A stretch of DNA of 39,213 nucleotides from Propionivibrio dicarboxylicus. Lineage in GTDB: Bacteria; Pseudomonadota; Gammaproteobacteria; Burkholderiales; Rhodocyclaceae. The notes under the pieces are model-generated. The model was not told where the DNA came from. It did no database searches and was given only the letters and a program-made list of their open reading frames with translations. This document shows, one piece after another, positions 27,701 through 34,700 of the stretch (position 1 is its first letter; every line of letters begins with the position of its first letter). The stretch lies in NCBI GenBank assembly GCA_945902805.1, contig CAMDMZ010000041.1, positions 1 through 39,213 of the forward strand, written 5' to 3'. A program made the position numbers and the translations under genes.

Positions 27701-30700
27701 CGCAACGTATCGCGGCCCCCCGTATCGATCAGGGTTTCACTGGCGCCTTGGGCGACCAACTGGGCATCGCCCGTCGCGATCACATAGGTATCGTCCCCCA
27801 GTCCGCCATTCAGTGTATCCGTGCCGCTACCGCCGCTCAGGATATCGTTGCCATCGCCACCGAACAGGTCGTCATCACCGGCCCCGCCGGTGAGTTGATC
27901 GTTGCCGCCATTGCCAGACATGTTGTCGTCACCCGCGCCGCCGTCGAGGATGTCATCGCCTTCGACGCCGGCCGGGGTATCCGGGCCATCGCCTTGCAGG
28001 ATGTCGTTGCCGATGCCGCCCAGTAGCGTGTCATTACCGCCATCGCCGCTGAGAGCGTCGTTGCCGTCACCGCCATCCAGGGTGTCATCGCCGTGAAGAC
28101 TGCCGGCCACGCCGGGGATGTCGCCATTCAGTTGGTCGTCGCCGGCATCGCCATACAGGGTATCGGCGCCGCCGCCACCGATCAGGTTGTCGTTGCCGTT
28201 TTCTCCATGGAGGATGTCGTCACCGTGTTCGGCGTCGGTGCGGTCGTCGCCAATCAGGTAGTCGATTCCGTCGCCACCATACAGAAGGTCGCTACTGGCG
28301 CCGCCGTGCAGGGAATCATCGCCTTCGCCGCCATCGAGGAAGTCGTGCCCGATCTCTCCGTCAAGGACGTCATTGTCGGCTTTGCCCAGGAGGGTGTCGT
28401 TGTCGTCGCCGCCAAACAGGATGTCGGTGCCGATCCCGCCGTCGAGCAGATCGTTACCGGTTTCGCCAAACAGCCAGTCGTCGCCGGCACCACCATAGAG
28501 AACGTCGGCGGCGCCGTTGGCGAGGGCGGTGGTGAAGACGCCGGTATAGTCGTCTCGATAGATGGCTTCACCGTCGACCGAGGTGACGGTGCGGGTGACG
28601 GTCCAGTTGCGCTCCTGGCCGCTGGCATTGCTGTCGCCGCGCAGGATGTCGTCGCCTCCACCGCCGATCAGGGTGTCTTCTCCGCCGCCGCCCCAGAGGA
28701 CGTCGGCGGTGGCGCCGCCGACGATCTGGTCGCGACCGTCGTCGCCATTCAGAATTTCGCCGCGAGCAGGGTCGGTGGCTTGGGTTTCGCCATCGGTAAA
28801 GGCGGTGGCGAGGGCGAGGGAGGCGTTGACATAAAGTCGATCGTCGCCGCTGCCGCCGGTGACGAAGTCGGGGCCGGCGCCGCCTTCGATCAGGTCGTTG
28901 CCGGGACCACCGTTGATGCCGTCACTGCCATCGCCGCCTTCGATCGAGTCGTCGCCGTCACGATGAGCAATGATGATGTCGTCACCGCCGCCGGCCACGA
29001 TGCGGTCGTTGCCAAGGCTGTCGTACAGGAGGTCATTTCTGCCGGGGGCGGCTAGAGTCGGATCGACGATGATGTTGCCCAGGGCGTCGGTGCTGTAGGG
29101 TTCGGTGGTGTCTACCGGGGTCAGGTCGCCAACGATAGTCAGGGTGGCGGTGGGGGGCGGGGTACTCGCGGCGGGAGTATCAGGGAGGGTGATGCCAAGG
29201 TTGCCGTTGGCGAAGTTCTCAACGGTGGTGATGCCGGCGCTGCTGGCGATGGTGAGGCGACCCCGGCCATTGGCTGCGGGGGTGAAGGTATAGGCGATAT
29301 CGTCTTTCTTCCAGGCTCCGGGGCCGATGTAGTCGCCGCCGTCGAGGGTGATGCCGGCAATCTGAAGGCTGCCGTTGCCGTCGGTGTCGAGGAGGGTGTC
29401 GTTGCCGTCGCCGGCAGCGATGATGTAGGTGTCGTTGCCGCTGCCGCCTTCGAGGTAGTCAGCGCCGGCTTTTCCATTCATCGTGTCGTCGCCACCCATG
29501 CCGTAGAGGCGGTCGCTATAGTCGCCGCCCTGCATCAAGCCGCCGTTGTCGGTACCGAACAGGACGTGGTGCATATCGGGGTTGGGATTCAGACTGCCGG
29601 TGCCACGCACGAGGACGCTCTGGTCCAGGTCGTTGGCTTGGTAGTTCCAGGTTTGGCCGGAGAGTTGAGGGGTATCGACGTAGAGTTGGGTGGCGCTGAA
29701 GGCGGTGTCGTTGGTCCGTGCCTGGTTCATCCAGGCGAGCATGGCGGCGCGGTCGGTGAGCCAGGCTTCGGTGAGGGTGCCGCTACTGGTGGCAGGGTCA
29801 TACAGTGCCAGACTGCTTTGGTAGGCACTGTAGTTGGCGCCCAGTATGGCGAAGGGGTTCTGCTCCTTCAGGGCGTAGCGGTAGGCGATGGCGTTGGCAT
29901 CGGTGCTTTTGGCAAGCGCGGTTAGATTGGAGGCGGTTTGGGTGGTGAGGGGGGCGATGCGATAGAGATTTTGGTTCGCTTCGGCAAAGGTGCGCAAGTC
30001 GGCAAGATTGGCTTGGTAGTCGATGCGCGAGGAGGGGGAATCACCGGCATCGCCAATTTGAGTTCTGCTAGTTTGATTAAGGAGGAGCTTGCGCAGGCTG
30101 TCCAGAATGCTTTCCAAAGACGAGACGGGTTGAGCGGAGCCTGCATCAAGTAGCGCGGTGGTCATCGCCAAACTCAGTTGATTGTCCAGCGTCCCCATGG
30201 CGTCACACAGCGCCAAGGCATCAGTTACTTTGTAGAGTAGATGATTGGGGACTCCAGTGCCTTCCTCGTTGAACACGGGAATGCGAAATCCATATTGCTG
30301 GAGCCACGCTTCTGTCGTAGTGACGTTTATTCCGTGCTCAGCCCAATAATTGTTCTGGCGACTTTCGCTTGGCCATGCGGTGTTTCCAATCCCGAGCAAG
30401 GTTTCGATCTGGCCAAGAAGCAATTCTGTTTTTTGCTGCCCTGAAAACAGCCCACCGACGCCAAGACCATTGAAGGTATTACTTGTAGCTACATCCTGTG
30501 CAAATAGGCGTGAAAAGACAGTCGTTAAATGCCCGCCAAGGCTATGGCCGGAAACAACATACTTACCGGTATATTTCTGGCCATTCACGAGCAACGATCC
30601 GTCACCATTTCCCGCAAATGACTCGTAAGTCAGCGGAAGCAATGACGGTTTGACTTGGACAATCTCGCTACCAGAAGGGGAAGTCACGCGCTGATACCAA

Positions 30701-31059
30701 TTCGCCAAATCCAGAACTTCTGCTTGGGCCAAACCGCTACCAATCTCAACATCGGCATCGGTGGCTAAATCGCGGGGATCGTTTGGCTCGGTTCCCCGAA
30801 AGGAGATGTAGCGCTGGCCTGAAGACCGCTCCTCAAAGACGGTAACTGATAGCCCTCCCATAAGAGGGTCAGGGTTTGTGTACTGCGTGACGACGTTAAA
30901 GTTGTCACCAATGTAAGCCGACAAACGATCAGGCATCCTCATTGAGGATGTCAATTTTCCCGCCAGCACACTACCGGTATCGTCCTTCAATAACCCTTCA
31001 ACGTAGCATGTATCGGCCAGCAGTGCACTGACGAACGCATTGTGGATATCGGTATTCAT
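21796..31059 (-). CDS. Giant RTX protein with class-3-lipase-like N-terminal domain
   Basis: A 3087-residue type I secretion substrate. The first 250 residues resemble a class 3 lipase: a YISFRGTEP strand-turn (84-92) and the nucleophile elbow GHSLGG (171-176, Ser173). The rest is almost entirely calcium-binding RTX nonapeptide blocks separated by linkers. In the C-terminal third, modules of roughly 90-100 residues recur (ENLTLTGTSAINGTGN, DNVLTGNSAxNTLTGGAGND, EGTDxVxS). The last 140 residues almost equal those of the RTX-PLA2 protein and carry the secretion signal. The start overlaps the preceding membrane-protein gene by 4 bases. It probably acts outside the cell as a lipase-type effector or a large surface or matrix protein. 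Acidic, G/N/D-rich plus-strand shadows should be ignored. Confidence 0.9.
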   Translation of the reverse strand: MNTDIHNAFVSALLADTCYVEGLLKDDTGSVLAGKLTSSMRMPDRLSAYIGDNFNVVTQYTNPDPLMGGLSVTVFEERSSGQRYISFRGTEPNDPRDLATDADVEIGSGLAQAEVLDLANWYQRVTSPSGSEIVQVKPSLLPLTYESFAGNGDGSLLVNGQKYTGKYVVSGHSLGGHLTTVFSRLFAQDVATSNTFNGLGVGGLFSGQQKTELLLGQIETLLGIGNTAWPSESRQNNYWAEHGINVTTTEAWLQQYGFRIPVFNEEGTGVPNHLLYKVTDALALCDAMGTLDNQLSLAMTTALLDAGSAQPVSSLESILDSLRKLLLNQTSRTQIGDAGDSPSSRIDYQANLADLRTFAEANQNLYRIAPLTTQTASNLTALAKSTDANAIAYRYALKEQNPFAILGANYSAYQSSLALYDPATSSGTLTEAWLTDRAAMLAWMNQARTNDTAFSATQLYVDTPQLSGQTWNYQANDLDQSVLVRGTGSLNPNPDMHHVLFGTDNGGLMQGGDYSDRLYGMGGDDTMNGKAGADYLEGGSGNDTYIIAAGDGNDTLLDTDGNGSLQIAGITLDGGDYIGPGAWKKDDIAYTFTPAANGRGRLTIASSAGITTVENFANGNLGITLPDTPAASTPPPTATLTIVGDLTPVDTTEPYSTDALGNIIVDPTLAAPGRNDLLYDSLGNDRIVAGGGDDIIIAHRDGDDSIEGGDGSDGINGGPGNDLIEGGAGPDFVTGGSGDDRLYVNASLALATAFTDGETQATDPARGEILNGDDGRDQIVGGATADVLWGGGGEDTLIGGGGDDILRGDSNASGQERNWTVTRTVTSVDGEAIYRDDYTGVFTTALANGAADVLYGGAGDDWLFGETGNDLLDGGIGTDILFGGDDNDTLLGKADNDVLDGEIGHDFLDGGEGDDSLHGGASSDLLYGGDGIDYLIGDDRTDAEHGDDILHGENGNDNLIGGGGADTLYGDAGDDQLNGDIPGVAGSLHGDDTLDGGDGNDALSGDGGNDTLLGGIGNDILQGDGPDTPAGVEGDDILDGGAGDDNMSGNGGNDQLTGGAGDDDLFGGDGNDILSGGSGTDTLNGGLGDDTYVIATGDAQLVAQGASETLIDTGGRDTLRMDGITALQVAPTSQGGTVLVIDAGSDRIAIVGGLAGAIDSFETDGQTLSPNQLVGRYSAAVLMGTDALGNAILLGGLNADTLTSSTDAATLSGGRGNDTLSATGNNNRILYGVGDGTDHVTTGGTGNTLVLGPGIASSQLALGLGSLALRIGDNPTDVIHFDTFNPGDTATGRPFDTIELADDSTLSYTDLLQRGIDVSGTSGNDTLIGTDLTDRIDGGAGDDALRGGVGSDTYRWGRGSGRDTIDNTDTSSGKTDTLQMGAGLTPGDIVLTPNGNDLVIRLLGTTDQVTVTNHFTGAPIDRLLFEDGTAWDVAAIQAHLGPNELTEGPDLFTGTVGNDVINALGGDDTVNGLAGDDVIDGGAGDDALRGGDGNDTLNGGTGFNVLYGDDGNDSLRGGGTLFGGNGDDLLEGGVGTTMYGGAGNDVFTFRRTYSIDTTLVCDDWAAGAVDAVSFAADITPANIKLNVYQSTGLAVIVTDPGTTASSSLLIKNYFSANANPALDELRFADGTTWTYADVLSRMLTGTTGNDSLSGPGTNDTMHGLGGDDWVSGGDGNDTVFGDDGNDTIFGKNGDDVLIGGTGTDLLYGEFGNDTYRFGRGDGQDVIDEDGDYIGTGDPALNWGTDTLELGPGITESDVLLYHNNNDLYVVLDQSATQMRIYNHFNSSPARVENIQFANGPIWSVTDINTRAVNTTTNGVTGTAGIDTLETDGSATLGADIENLTLTGLLNSYGKGNALNNVLVGNRNNNDLDGLAGADRLVGGAGDDTYHISPTEDTVVELPGEGNDTIFATLSYTLPADFENLTMTGGYVSLLYAYGNGLNNVIRARPNYVGEVIDGRGGADTMIGGIDTTFYVDNPGDVVRGAGNSRVIATVDWASTGQIKTIELAASVAVTATGDDGDNILIGNSNANMLYGMGGNDTLRGGVGADTLIGGAGNDTYELFATGGVLDDTITELAGEGVDTVVVTGASIDLVTIGSQLENATLASGAGAYALYGDASSNVLTGNDGNNVLDGRGGADIMKGGAGSDTYYIDDVGDQIIDSGGGTIHASISYALNTAGTLILEGTSALTATGTAQADQLDGSQNTAANQLIGGAGNDSYVVGVGDVVVENPDEGVDMVNSATTLTLAQNLENGRLTGNANVDLIGNAVDNALTGNDGDNLIHGGDGNDTITTTAGNDQIDAGAGNDIIIVENSSRTIIVGNGDPNDVDTLRFLVPRSAMPSVRTGNDLVFGSLGQITIRDFFVSGSQPAVDRIEFSDGTVLVPADFVVNELNGTEGADILTGSNGPDQIRGLGGDDQLAGGGGDDSLDGGTGNDTLDGGTGTDTLTGGLGNDSYILSDATDTVLELPAEGYDTVYAAINQTLQSNVEKLILTGSAALQGYGNALDNELTGNSGNNLLYGLVGNDLLDGGAGADYMDGGAGDDIYIVDSTQDNVNDTGGGNDTVRSSVSYGMAGSIENLVLTGTAAINATGDVGDNVITGNTAANTLSGGGGNDTYIVSTGDTVTESSNAGTDTVMTDIAWTLGSNIEKLVLTGTANINGTGNTLANQLTGNVGNNVLSGGTGADSLSGGLGDDTYVVDNTADLAIENANEGTDLVQSSVTFTVGANIEKLTLTGSSAINGTGNELDNVLTGNSGANRLTGGAGNDRLDGAAGKDTMIGGAGNDIYVVDVSTDVITESLNEGTDSVESKVTLTLGSNVENLTLTGTSAINGTGNTLDNVLIGNSAVNTLTGGAGNDTLDGAAGADKLIGGAGNDTYGIDNASDTITENANEGTDTVKSTLTYTLATNLENLTLLGTSAINGTGNTVANLLVGNSAANTLTGNAGNDTLDGGAGTDSLVGGTGNDTYQFGLGYGTDTVTENDATVGNTDVARFMSGIATDQIWLRHVGNNLELSIIGTSDKLTIQNWYTGSAYHVEQFQTADNKQLIDTRVENLVQAMASFAPPAAGQTTLPQNYQDVLASVIAANWQ

Positions 31060-31646
31060 TGTTTCGCTCCTTGAATCTTGTTGAAGGGAAGTACGCTCAT
31101 TTCCAAATGACTACGCTTAACCAACATTGGGCTGCAATCGTGCTGGACCACAATTCCGCCACCAAGATATCTACCAAGCCAGCCACCTGGCGTTGCATAG
31201 CTGTCCCACTCGGCCAGCAATAAGTTGTTATTGGTTTTGTCCAGAACTCTTGTGTGAGTATTTCCAATAGGAATAATTGAAGCTATAGATCCGGCGGCGG
31301 ACAATTTGTGATCCCAGTGAAGTATTCTTTTTTTTGTCGCTTCCAACTGAAAAACATCATCACCAGTGTCGCTCCCCCGCCACATTCCATCCGCCGTATA
31401 AAGCTCATTCCCTACCGGGTGCGTCGCGTAAATCTTCACCTCCGTCGCCCCTTCGCAGAGAAGCTCAAATTGATACTTGCCAATGATTTCATCCACCAGC
31501 GGCGCTATGAAGACGATCGGGAACATAAGCAAAGCAAGGCCTTTTATCCACCAGCGGTTCGTTGTACGCCGAGCAAATCGCACCGCGATTAGCCAGGCAA
31601 TCAGGGCTGCGGCCGTTCCCCAAAGTAATATCCCAATCAAGTACAT
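31056..31646 (-). CDS. Small inner-membrane protein coupled to the RTX-lipase gene
   Basis: A 196-residue protein with two membrane helices (about 3-22 and 37-53) and a C-terminal domain of about 140 residues with no family I recognise. A GGGAG sequence lies upstream of the ATG. The stop overlaps the RTX-lipase start by 4 bases (ATGA), so translation is coupled. The arrangement mirrors the TolB-like/RTX-PLA2 pair: each enzyme-headed RTX protein has a small envelope protein immediately in front. Immunity against a lipase is a reasonable but unproven guess. Confidence 0.7.
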   Translation of the reverse strand: MYLIGILLWGTAAALIAWLIAVRFARRTTNRWWIKGLALLMFPIVFIAPLVDEIIGKYQFELLCEGATEVKIYATHPVGNELYTADGMWRGSDTGDDVFQLEATKKRILHWDHKLSAAGSIASIIPIGNTHTRVLDKTNNNLLLAEWDSYATPGGWLGRYLGGGIVVQHDCSPMLVKRSHLEMSVLPFNKIQGAKQ

Positions 31647-31986
31647 AGCCAGCTACTCCCTATGTGCACAAAAAAACTACAAACCGACGGCTCGGCACGT
31701 ACAAATGCCATCGCTTATTCTTCGCCTACCGACTGCATCGTTCTTGGCAGGACAAAACTCCAGCGTTCGCCGTCCCGCCAGCGCCGACTTTCCCGTCCTT
31801 GCTCGACTCCATCCACGTTACAGCCGGCCAAGCACATCTCCCGTTTATCTCCACTTGCCATTTCGAGCTCAGCCAGATTGAGGGTGTAACCACCCAGCGT
31901 GGCCTCGACATTACCGGCAGCAGGGTCTTTAGTCAATCAAAATAAATGACATATATCTAAAGACATATGCCTTCATGCGGACAATT
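31647..31986. other. Upstream region of the RTX-lipase operon
   Basis: No gene is firmly supported. A 73-codon minus-strand frame (31715-31936) begins with a TTG inside the conserved block and has no recognisable family, so I leave it uncalled. The promoter-like block at 31910-31972 is listed separately. Confidence 0.4.
31910..31972 (-). promoter_or_regulatory. Conserved promoter-like block upstream of the RTX-lipase operon
   Basis: On the minus strand TTGACT (31936-31931) and TAATGT (31913-31908) are 17 bases apart. The surrounding sequence matches the block at 21346-21409 over about 63 bases, including the shared words TATGTCAT, TTTTGATTGAC and CCCTGCTG. It lies about 260 bases before the membrane-protein gene. 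A shared promoter would let both RTX units be expressed together. Confidence 0.45.
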
Positions 31987-32345
31987 TCAGGCCCGCATCC
32001 GCCACGGTTCAACATCGGCCGGCTTGCCCAGCGCCTTGATACCGTCGTTCCCTCCGGTACCCGCGATATCGACGTCGCGTTGCAGCAACTCGGCATACGT
32101 CAGCACCGTGCCAGCGGCAAACTCAAGGCGGTCGAAGGGATTGCCGCTCTCGGTGTCGGCCGGGTTGAAGCTCTCGAAGTGGATGACATCGGCGGGGTCG
32201 TCGCCCACGCTGTAGAGAATGCGGTTGTTGTTACCCTTGGCGGTGAGGGTGTCGTTGCCATCGCCACCGAACAGGCCATCATCGCCGGCCCCGCCGATGA
32301 GCTGATCGTTGCCGCTGTCACCCAGCAGAGTGTCGTTGCTATCCG
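31987..32345 (-). pseudogene. Decayed third RTX gene fragment
   Basis: A minus-strand frame encodes RTX nonapeptides ([17 protein letters not shown]) and then a linker (DVIHFESFNPADTESGNPFDRLEF) like one inside the 3087-residue RTX protein (about nucleotides 27100-27440). Relative to that protein, some 35 residues between the ILYxVG and DVIHF segments are missing. There are stop codons just upstream of 32345, no start codon, and unrelated sequence after the last repeat. It is the leftover of another paralogue. Confidence 0.75.
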
Positions 32346-32379
32346 CTCATCCTCACGGATCTGACCGATCCAGAGCGTC

Positions 32380-32556
32380 AACGCGCCGATGGAAAGCTGC
32401 TGGGGTTCCTTGAAGAACGACCTGGTTCATCATTGGCGCTTCGCTACGCGCGGAAAGGCCATGCACGAAATCACCAAGTGCATCGAGATCGTCTACAACC
32501 GACTACGAAAAAAGGCTCGCTTGGGTTATCTTTCACCCGCAGCTCTTACCCAGCAG
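32380..32556 (+). pseudogene. IS3-family transposase OrfB, C-terminal scrap
   Basis: About 59 codons (from NAPMESCWGSLKNDLVHH to RLGYLSPAALTQQ) match the end of the IS3-family OrfB integrase domain; the Glu in PMES is the last DDE residue. The sequence before it switches abruptly to the RTX fragment on the other strand, so the rest of the IS is gone. It marks an old insertion and deletion at this junction. Confidence 0.75.
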
Positions 32557-32717
32557 CGATCATGCCAATCGCCTTGCCTCTTAACCGGTTGGACTCTATC
32601 GATTCCGACTGACGGCATCCTGAGCGGAAGCAAAGCCGGAAGTGTCCTGCCGCCGCCAGGGCGCTGTCTATCTTGCCGCCTCACCGACGTCGACTTTTCT
32701 CGCTTCGTCAGGCCTGC

Positions 32718-32746
32718 CACCTGTCATTTCTGACAGGTGTTTTTTT
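32718..32746 (+). terminator. Strong rho-independent terminator
   Basis: A perfect 9-base-pair stem (CACCTGTCA / TGACAGGTG) with a TTTC loop is followed directly by seven T residues. It insulates the TIR gene cluster downstream from transcription out of the IS3/RTX remnants. The gene it originally served is not evident. Confidence 0.85.
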
Positions 32747-32793
32747 CCAGCCGCCGCGCTAGCATTGCGGCCCATGGTTGCACAACCGCTATT

Positions 32794-32864
32794 ACCTACC
32801 CCGGCGCTCCAGTGGGACGCGTGGCCGGCAAGTCGACTTCGCACCCTTGAGCTTCACGTTGGGC
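32794..32864 (+). repeat. attC-like integron recombination site upstream of the TIR gene
   Basis: The 71-base element ends with CTTGAGCTTCACGTTGGGC, whose GTTGGGC (32858-32864) fits the attC R' consensus GTTRRRY. It begins with ACCTACC (32794-32800), one mismatch from the R'' consensus RYYYAAC. The inner arms (GCGCTCCAGTGGGACGCG against GCACCCTTGAGC) can pair with small bulges, as attC hairpins do. The TIR ATG follows 23 bases later. No integron integrase gene is present; the tyrosine recombinase nearby is not of the IntI type. Confidence 0.5.
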
Positions 32865-32887
32865 ATCACAACAGGAGCATGAGCGGC

Positions 32888-33367
32888 ATGTTTAAGGTAT
32901 TTGTCAGCTACTCGACGCATGATCTAAGAAACGTTGCTGAGTTGCAGCAGTCGCTCGTCGGAACCGGGGTTGAAGTGTTCGTCGCCGAGCACGCTGTTCT
33001 TCCCAGCGAGCATCTCTCCGCGAAAATTTCTTCGGCAATTGCCGCGTGTGACCTATTTGTTCTTATCTGGAGCGAGAACGCAAAGACGTCCGAGTGGGTA
33101 TCGCAAGAAATCGGGAAGGCACATTCGCTGAACAAGCAAATTCTTCCGCTCGTTCTAACTGAGGGCCTCAACCTCCCTGGCTTCATCAGCGAATTGAAGT
33201 ATCTCCCCGTCTTCCGTAATCCTGAGGCTGCAATGGCGCAAGCCCAAAGTTTCATACTCAAGCAATTTCAGAAAAAGCAGGCTGTAGTGCGTCGGAAGGA
33301 AGAAGAAAGCGCTCGCAATTTACTTGTCCTTGGCGGGCTGACGCTTTGGTTGTTCAGTCAGCAGTGA
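32888..33367 (+). CDS. TIR-domain protein with short C-terminal hydrophobic segment
   Basis: A 159-residue protein, mostly a TIR domain: FKVFVSYSTHD at the start, a central FVLIWSENA strand, and WVSQEIGKA carrying the likely catalytic Glu (E74). Bacterial TIR domains are usually NADases that deplete NAD+ or make signal molecules. A basic, charged segment (125-143) and a hydrophobic end (NLLVLGGLTLWLF, 144-156) suggest membrane association. I start at 32888 because AGGAG (32873-32877) is 10 bases away; an ATG at 32879 would be only one base from it. The gene directly follows an attC-like site, as cassette genes do. No cyclic-nucleotide-binding domain is fused to it. Confidence 0.82.
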   Translation: MFKVFVSYSTHDLRNVAELQQSLVGTGVEVFVAEHAVLPSEHLSAKISSAIAACDLFVLIWSENAKTSEWVSQEIGKAHSLNKQILPLVLTEGLNLPGFISELKYLPVFRNPEAAMAQAQSFILKQFQKKQAVVRRKEEESARNLLVLGGLTLWLFSQQ

Positions 33368-33368
33368 T

Positions 33369-33397
33369 GCCCAAGTCAAACCTTGGGCTCCCCTTTT
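33369..33397 (+). terminator. Probable rho-independent terminator after the TIR gene
   Basis: A 7-base-pair stem (GCCCAAG / CTTGGGC) with a 6-base loop at 33369-33388 is followed by TCCCCTTTT. The T-run is weak, so it may be partial. It would separate the TIR gene from the cyclase pair behind it. Confidence 0.55.
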
Positions 33398-33459
33398 GCC
33401 ATAGTGCCGTAGGAAAACGCCATCGATAAGCTACTGAAACAACATTAAAGGAGAATCAA

Positions 33460-33951
33460 ATGATTGACATCGCCAACAAGTCCACTCCGTTGTATAAGGT
33501 CCGTGTTGCCCTCAGACGCTTGTTGATTGAGTTTCAGAATGATCTACATGCGCTGGAGAATGGTGGACTTCACTTGCACGAGTGTGACGACGTGAAGAAG
33601 TTTCTTGCGCAGGCTATTGCTGCCTTTGAGCAACACGCCTCGGGACCAACCTCGCCTTACGGGGAAGTCGCAAAGCATTTCAAAAAGTTTGCCGCCATCT
33701 ATGAGGCTTGGAATGGCCATGAAGGCAATGATCCGGGAAAGCCTGAGCTGAGAAAGAAGGAAATGAAGCTTCTTAGTGAAAGGCGCCGGAACCTATTTAG
33801 AAAGCTGTCGATCCGGCAAGCCGAATTGGCTTCTTCACCTCAGATGGATCTCCCGTTCGCAAATTCCGTACATCTGCCGCTTGCCAGCCTCGCGGAAAAG
33901 CATCCAGTACGATTTCCCCGGTTGCGGCAAGCCGTAGTTCTCTTTGGATGA
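33460..33951 (+). CDS. Unknown helical protein coupled to the nucleotide cyclase
   Basis: A 163-residue protein I do not recognise. It is charged and predicted mostly helical, without signal peptide or membrane helices; residues 90-125 are rich in Lys, Arg and Glu (KPELRKKEMKLLSERRRNLFRKL). A good ribosome binding site (AAAGGAGA) precedes the ATG. Its stop overlaps the cyclase start by 4 bases (ATGA), so the two products are probably made in fixed ratio and may bind one another. It could be a sensor or regulator of the cyclase. Confidence 0.7.
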   Translation: MIDIANKSTPLYKVRVALRRLLIEFQNDLHALENGGLHLHECDDVKKFLAQAIAAFEQHASGPTSPYGEVAKHFKKFAAIYEAWNGHEGNDPGKPELRKKEMKLLSERRRNLFRKLSIRQAELASSPQMDLPFANSVHLPLASLAEKHPVRFPRLRQAVVLFG

Positions 33952-34613
33952 TAGCCATGTTCGAACCGGCTCCTTCAAGACGATTTGAAGCGATTACCGC
34001 CATTATTGACTTGGAGGGGTTTACGACCTTCTGCTCGCAACCAGACAACCATAGAAAGCTTGCTCACTTCCTAAATTTTGTGTTTGAGCGTGTCAATGAC
34101 AGCCTGCATGCTGCTGGGCTAACAGACAATTCGACACATTTCAAGTTTTTAGGAGATGGGGCGCTTTATGTCTGGTCGCTGGAAAACGCAGAGCCTAAAC
34201 AGTTGGCCCGACAAATTGTCCTTGCTTTGCATAACCTCTACCGAATCTATCCCACTGAGGTTATTGACGAACTTGATGATCTAAACGTATTCAGCGTCCC
34301 CAAACGAATTCGTGTCGGGATTGCTCAAGGGGAGGTAACTGAGCTTCGGTCCGTAGACGGAACTTCTACCGAATATGTGGGATTTTCAATCAACCTTGCC
34401 GCACGTCTACAGCATTATTTTCCCGCAGTAGGTTTCTTTGTGTCATGCACCGTCTCGCTTCCTGATGATTTCCTCGATGAGTATTCGCTCATTCGGGCCA
34501 AGACCAAGTCCATCCGCGGAATGCGTGGTGTTGAAGTCGAGGTTCGCTACGTTAATGAGGATACCGCTCATCTCTCCAAGCGCGAAATTGCCAAGTGGCT
34601 TACGATCTCGTAG
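33948..34613 (+). CDS. Class III nucleotide cyclase domain protein
   Basis: A 221-residue stand-alone cyclase. The metal-binding aspartates are D21 (in AIIDLEGFT) and D70 (in FKFLGDGAL). The transition-state residues are N149 and R153 in YVGFSINLAARLQ. K67 sits where adenylate cyclases hold a base-contacting lysine. Whether it makes cAMP, cGMP, cCMP or cUMP cannot be read from the sequence. Unlike housekeeping cyclases it has no sensor or membrane domain, but small soluble cyclases of this kind are the signal-makers of Pycsar anti-phage systems. The ATG overlaps the upstream stop; an ATG at 33957 is an alternative start. The neighbouring TIR gene and ATPase gene suggest a defence cluster. Confidence 0.85.
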   Translation: MIAMFEPAPSRRFEAITAIIDLEGFTTFCSQPDNHRKLAHFLNFVFERVNDSLHAAGLTDNSTHFKFLGDGALYVWSLENAEPKQLARQIVLALHNLYRIYPTEVIDELDDLNVFSVPKRIRVGIAQGEVTELRSVDGTSTEYVGFSINLAARLQHYFPAVGFFVSCTVSLPDDFLDEYSLIRAKTKSIRGMRGVEVEVRYVNEDTAHLSKREIAKWLTIS

Positions 34614-34700
34614 TTGCCGTTCAACTTGTAATCGCCGTGTAGCCCAGTACCATCCATCACATGGGCAGCAAGCGAACATAATCACAATATGGAGAACATG

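Noticed and set aside
22200-28900. Regularly spaced short repeats that could suggest a CRISPR array
   Set aside because: The 27-base period is the 9-residue RTX repeat in a continuous reading frame, with no unique spacers.
28093-29055. Long plus-strand frames, rich in Val/Ala or Pro/Ser, across the RTX genes
   Set aside because: They are shadows of the repeated GGNDT codons of the minus-strand RTX genes.
31715-31936. A 73-codon minus-strand gene upstream of the RTX-lipase operon
   Set aside because: It starts at a TTG inside the promoter-like block and has no family resemblance; the other unit lacks a matching frame.
32794-34613. Calling the TIR and cyclase genes a standard Pycsar system
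   Set aside because: The TIR protein has no cyclic-nucleotide-binding domain and a terminator-like hairpin separates it from the cyclase, so only Pycsar-like is justified.
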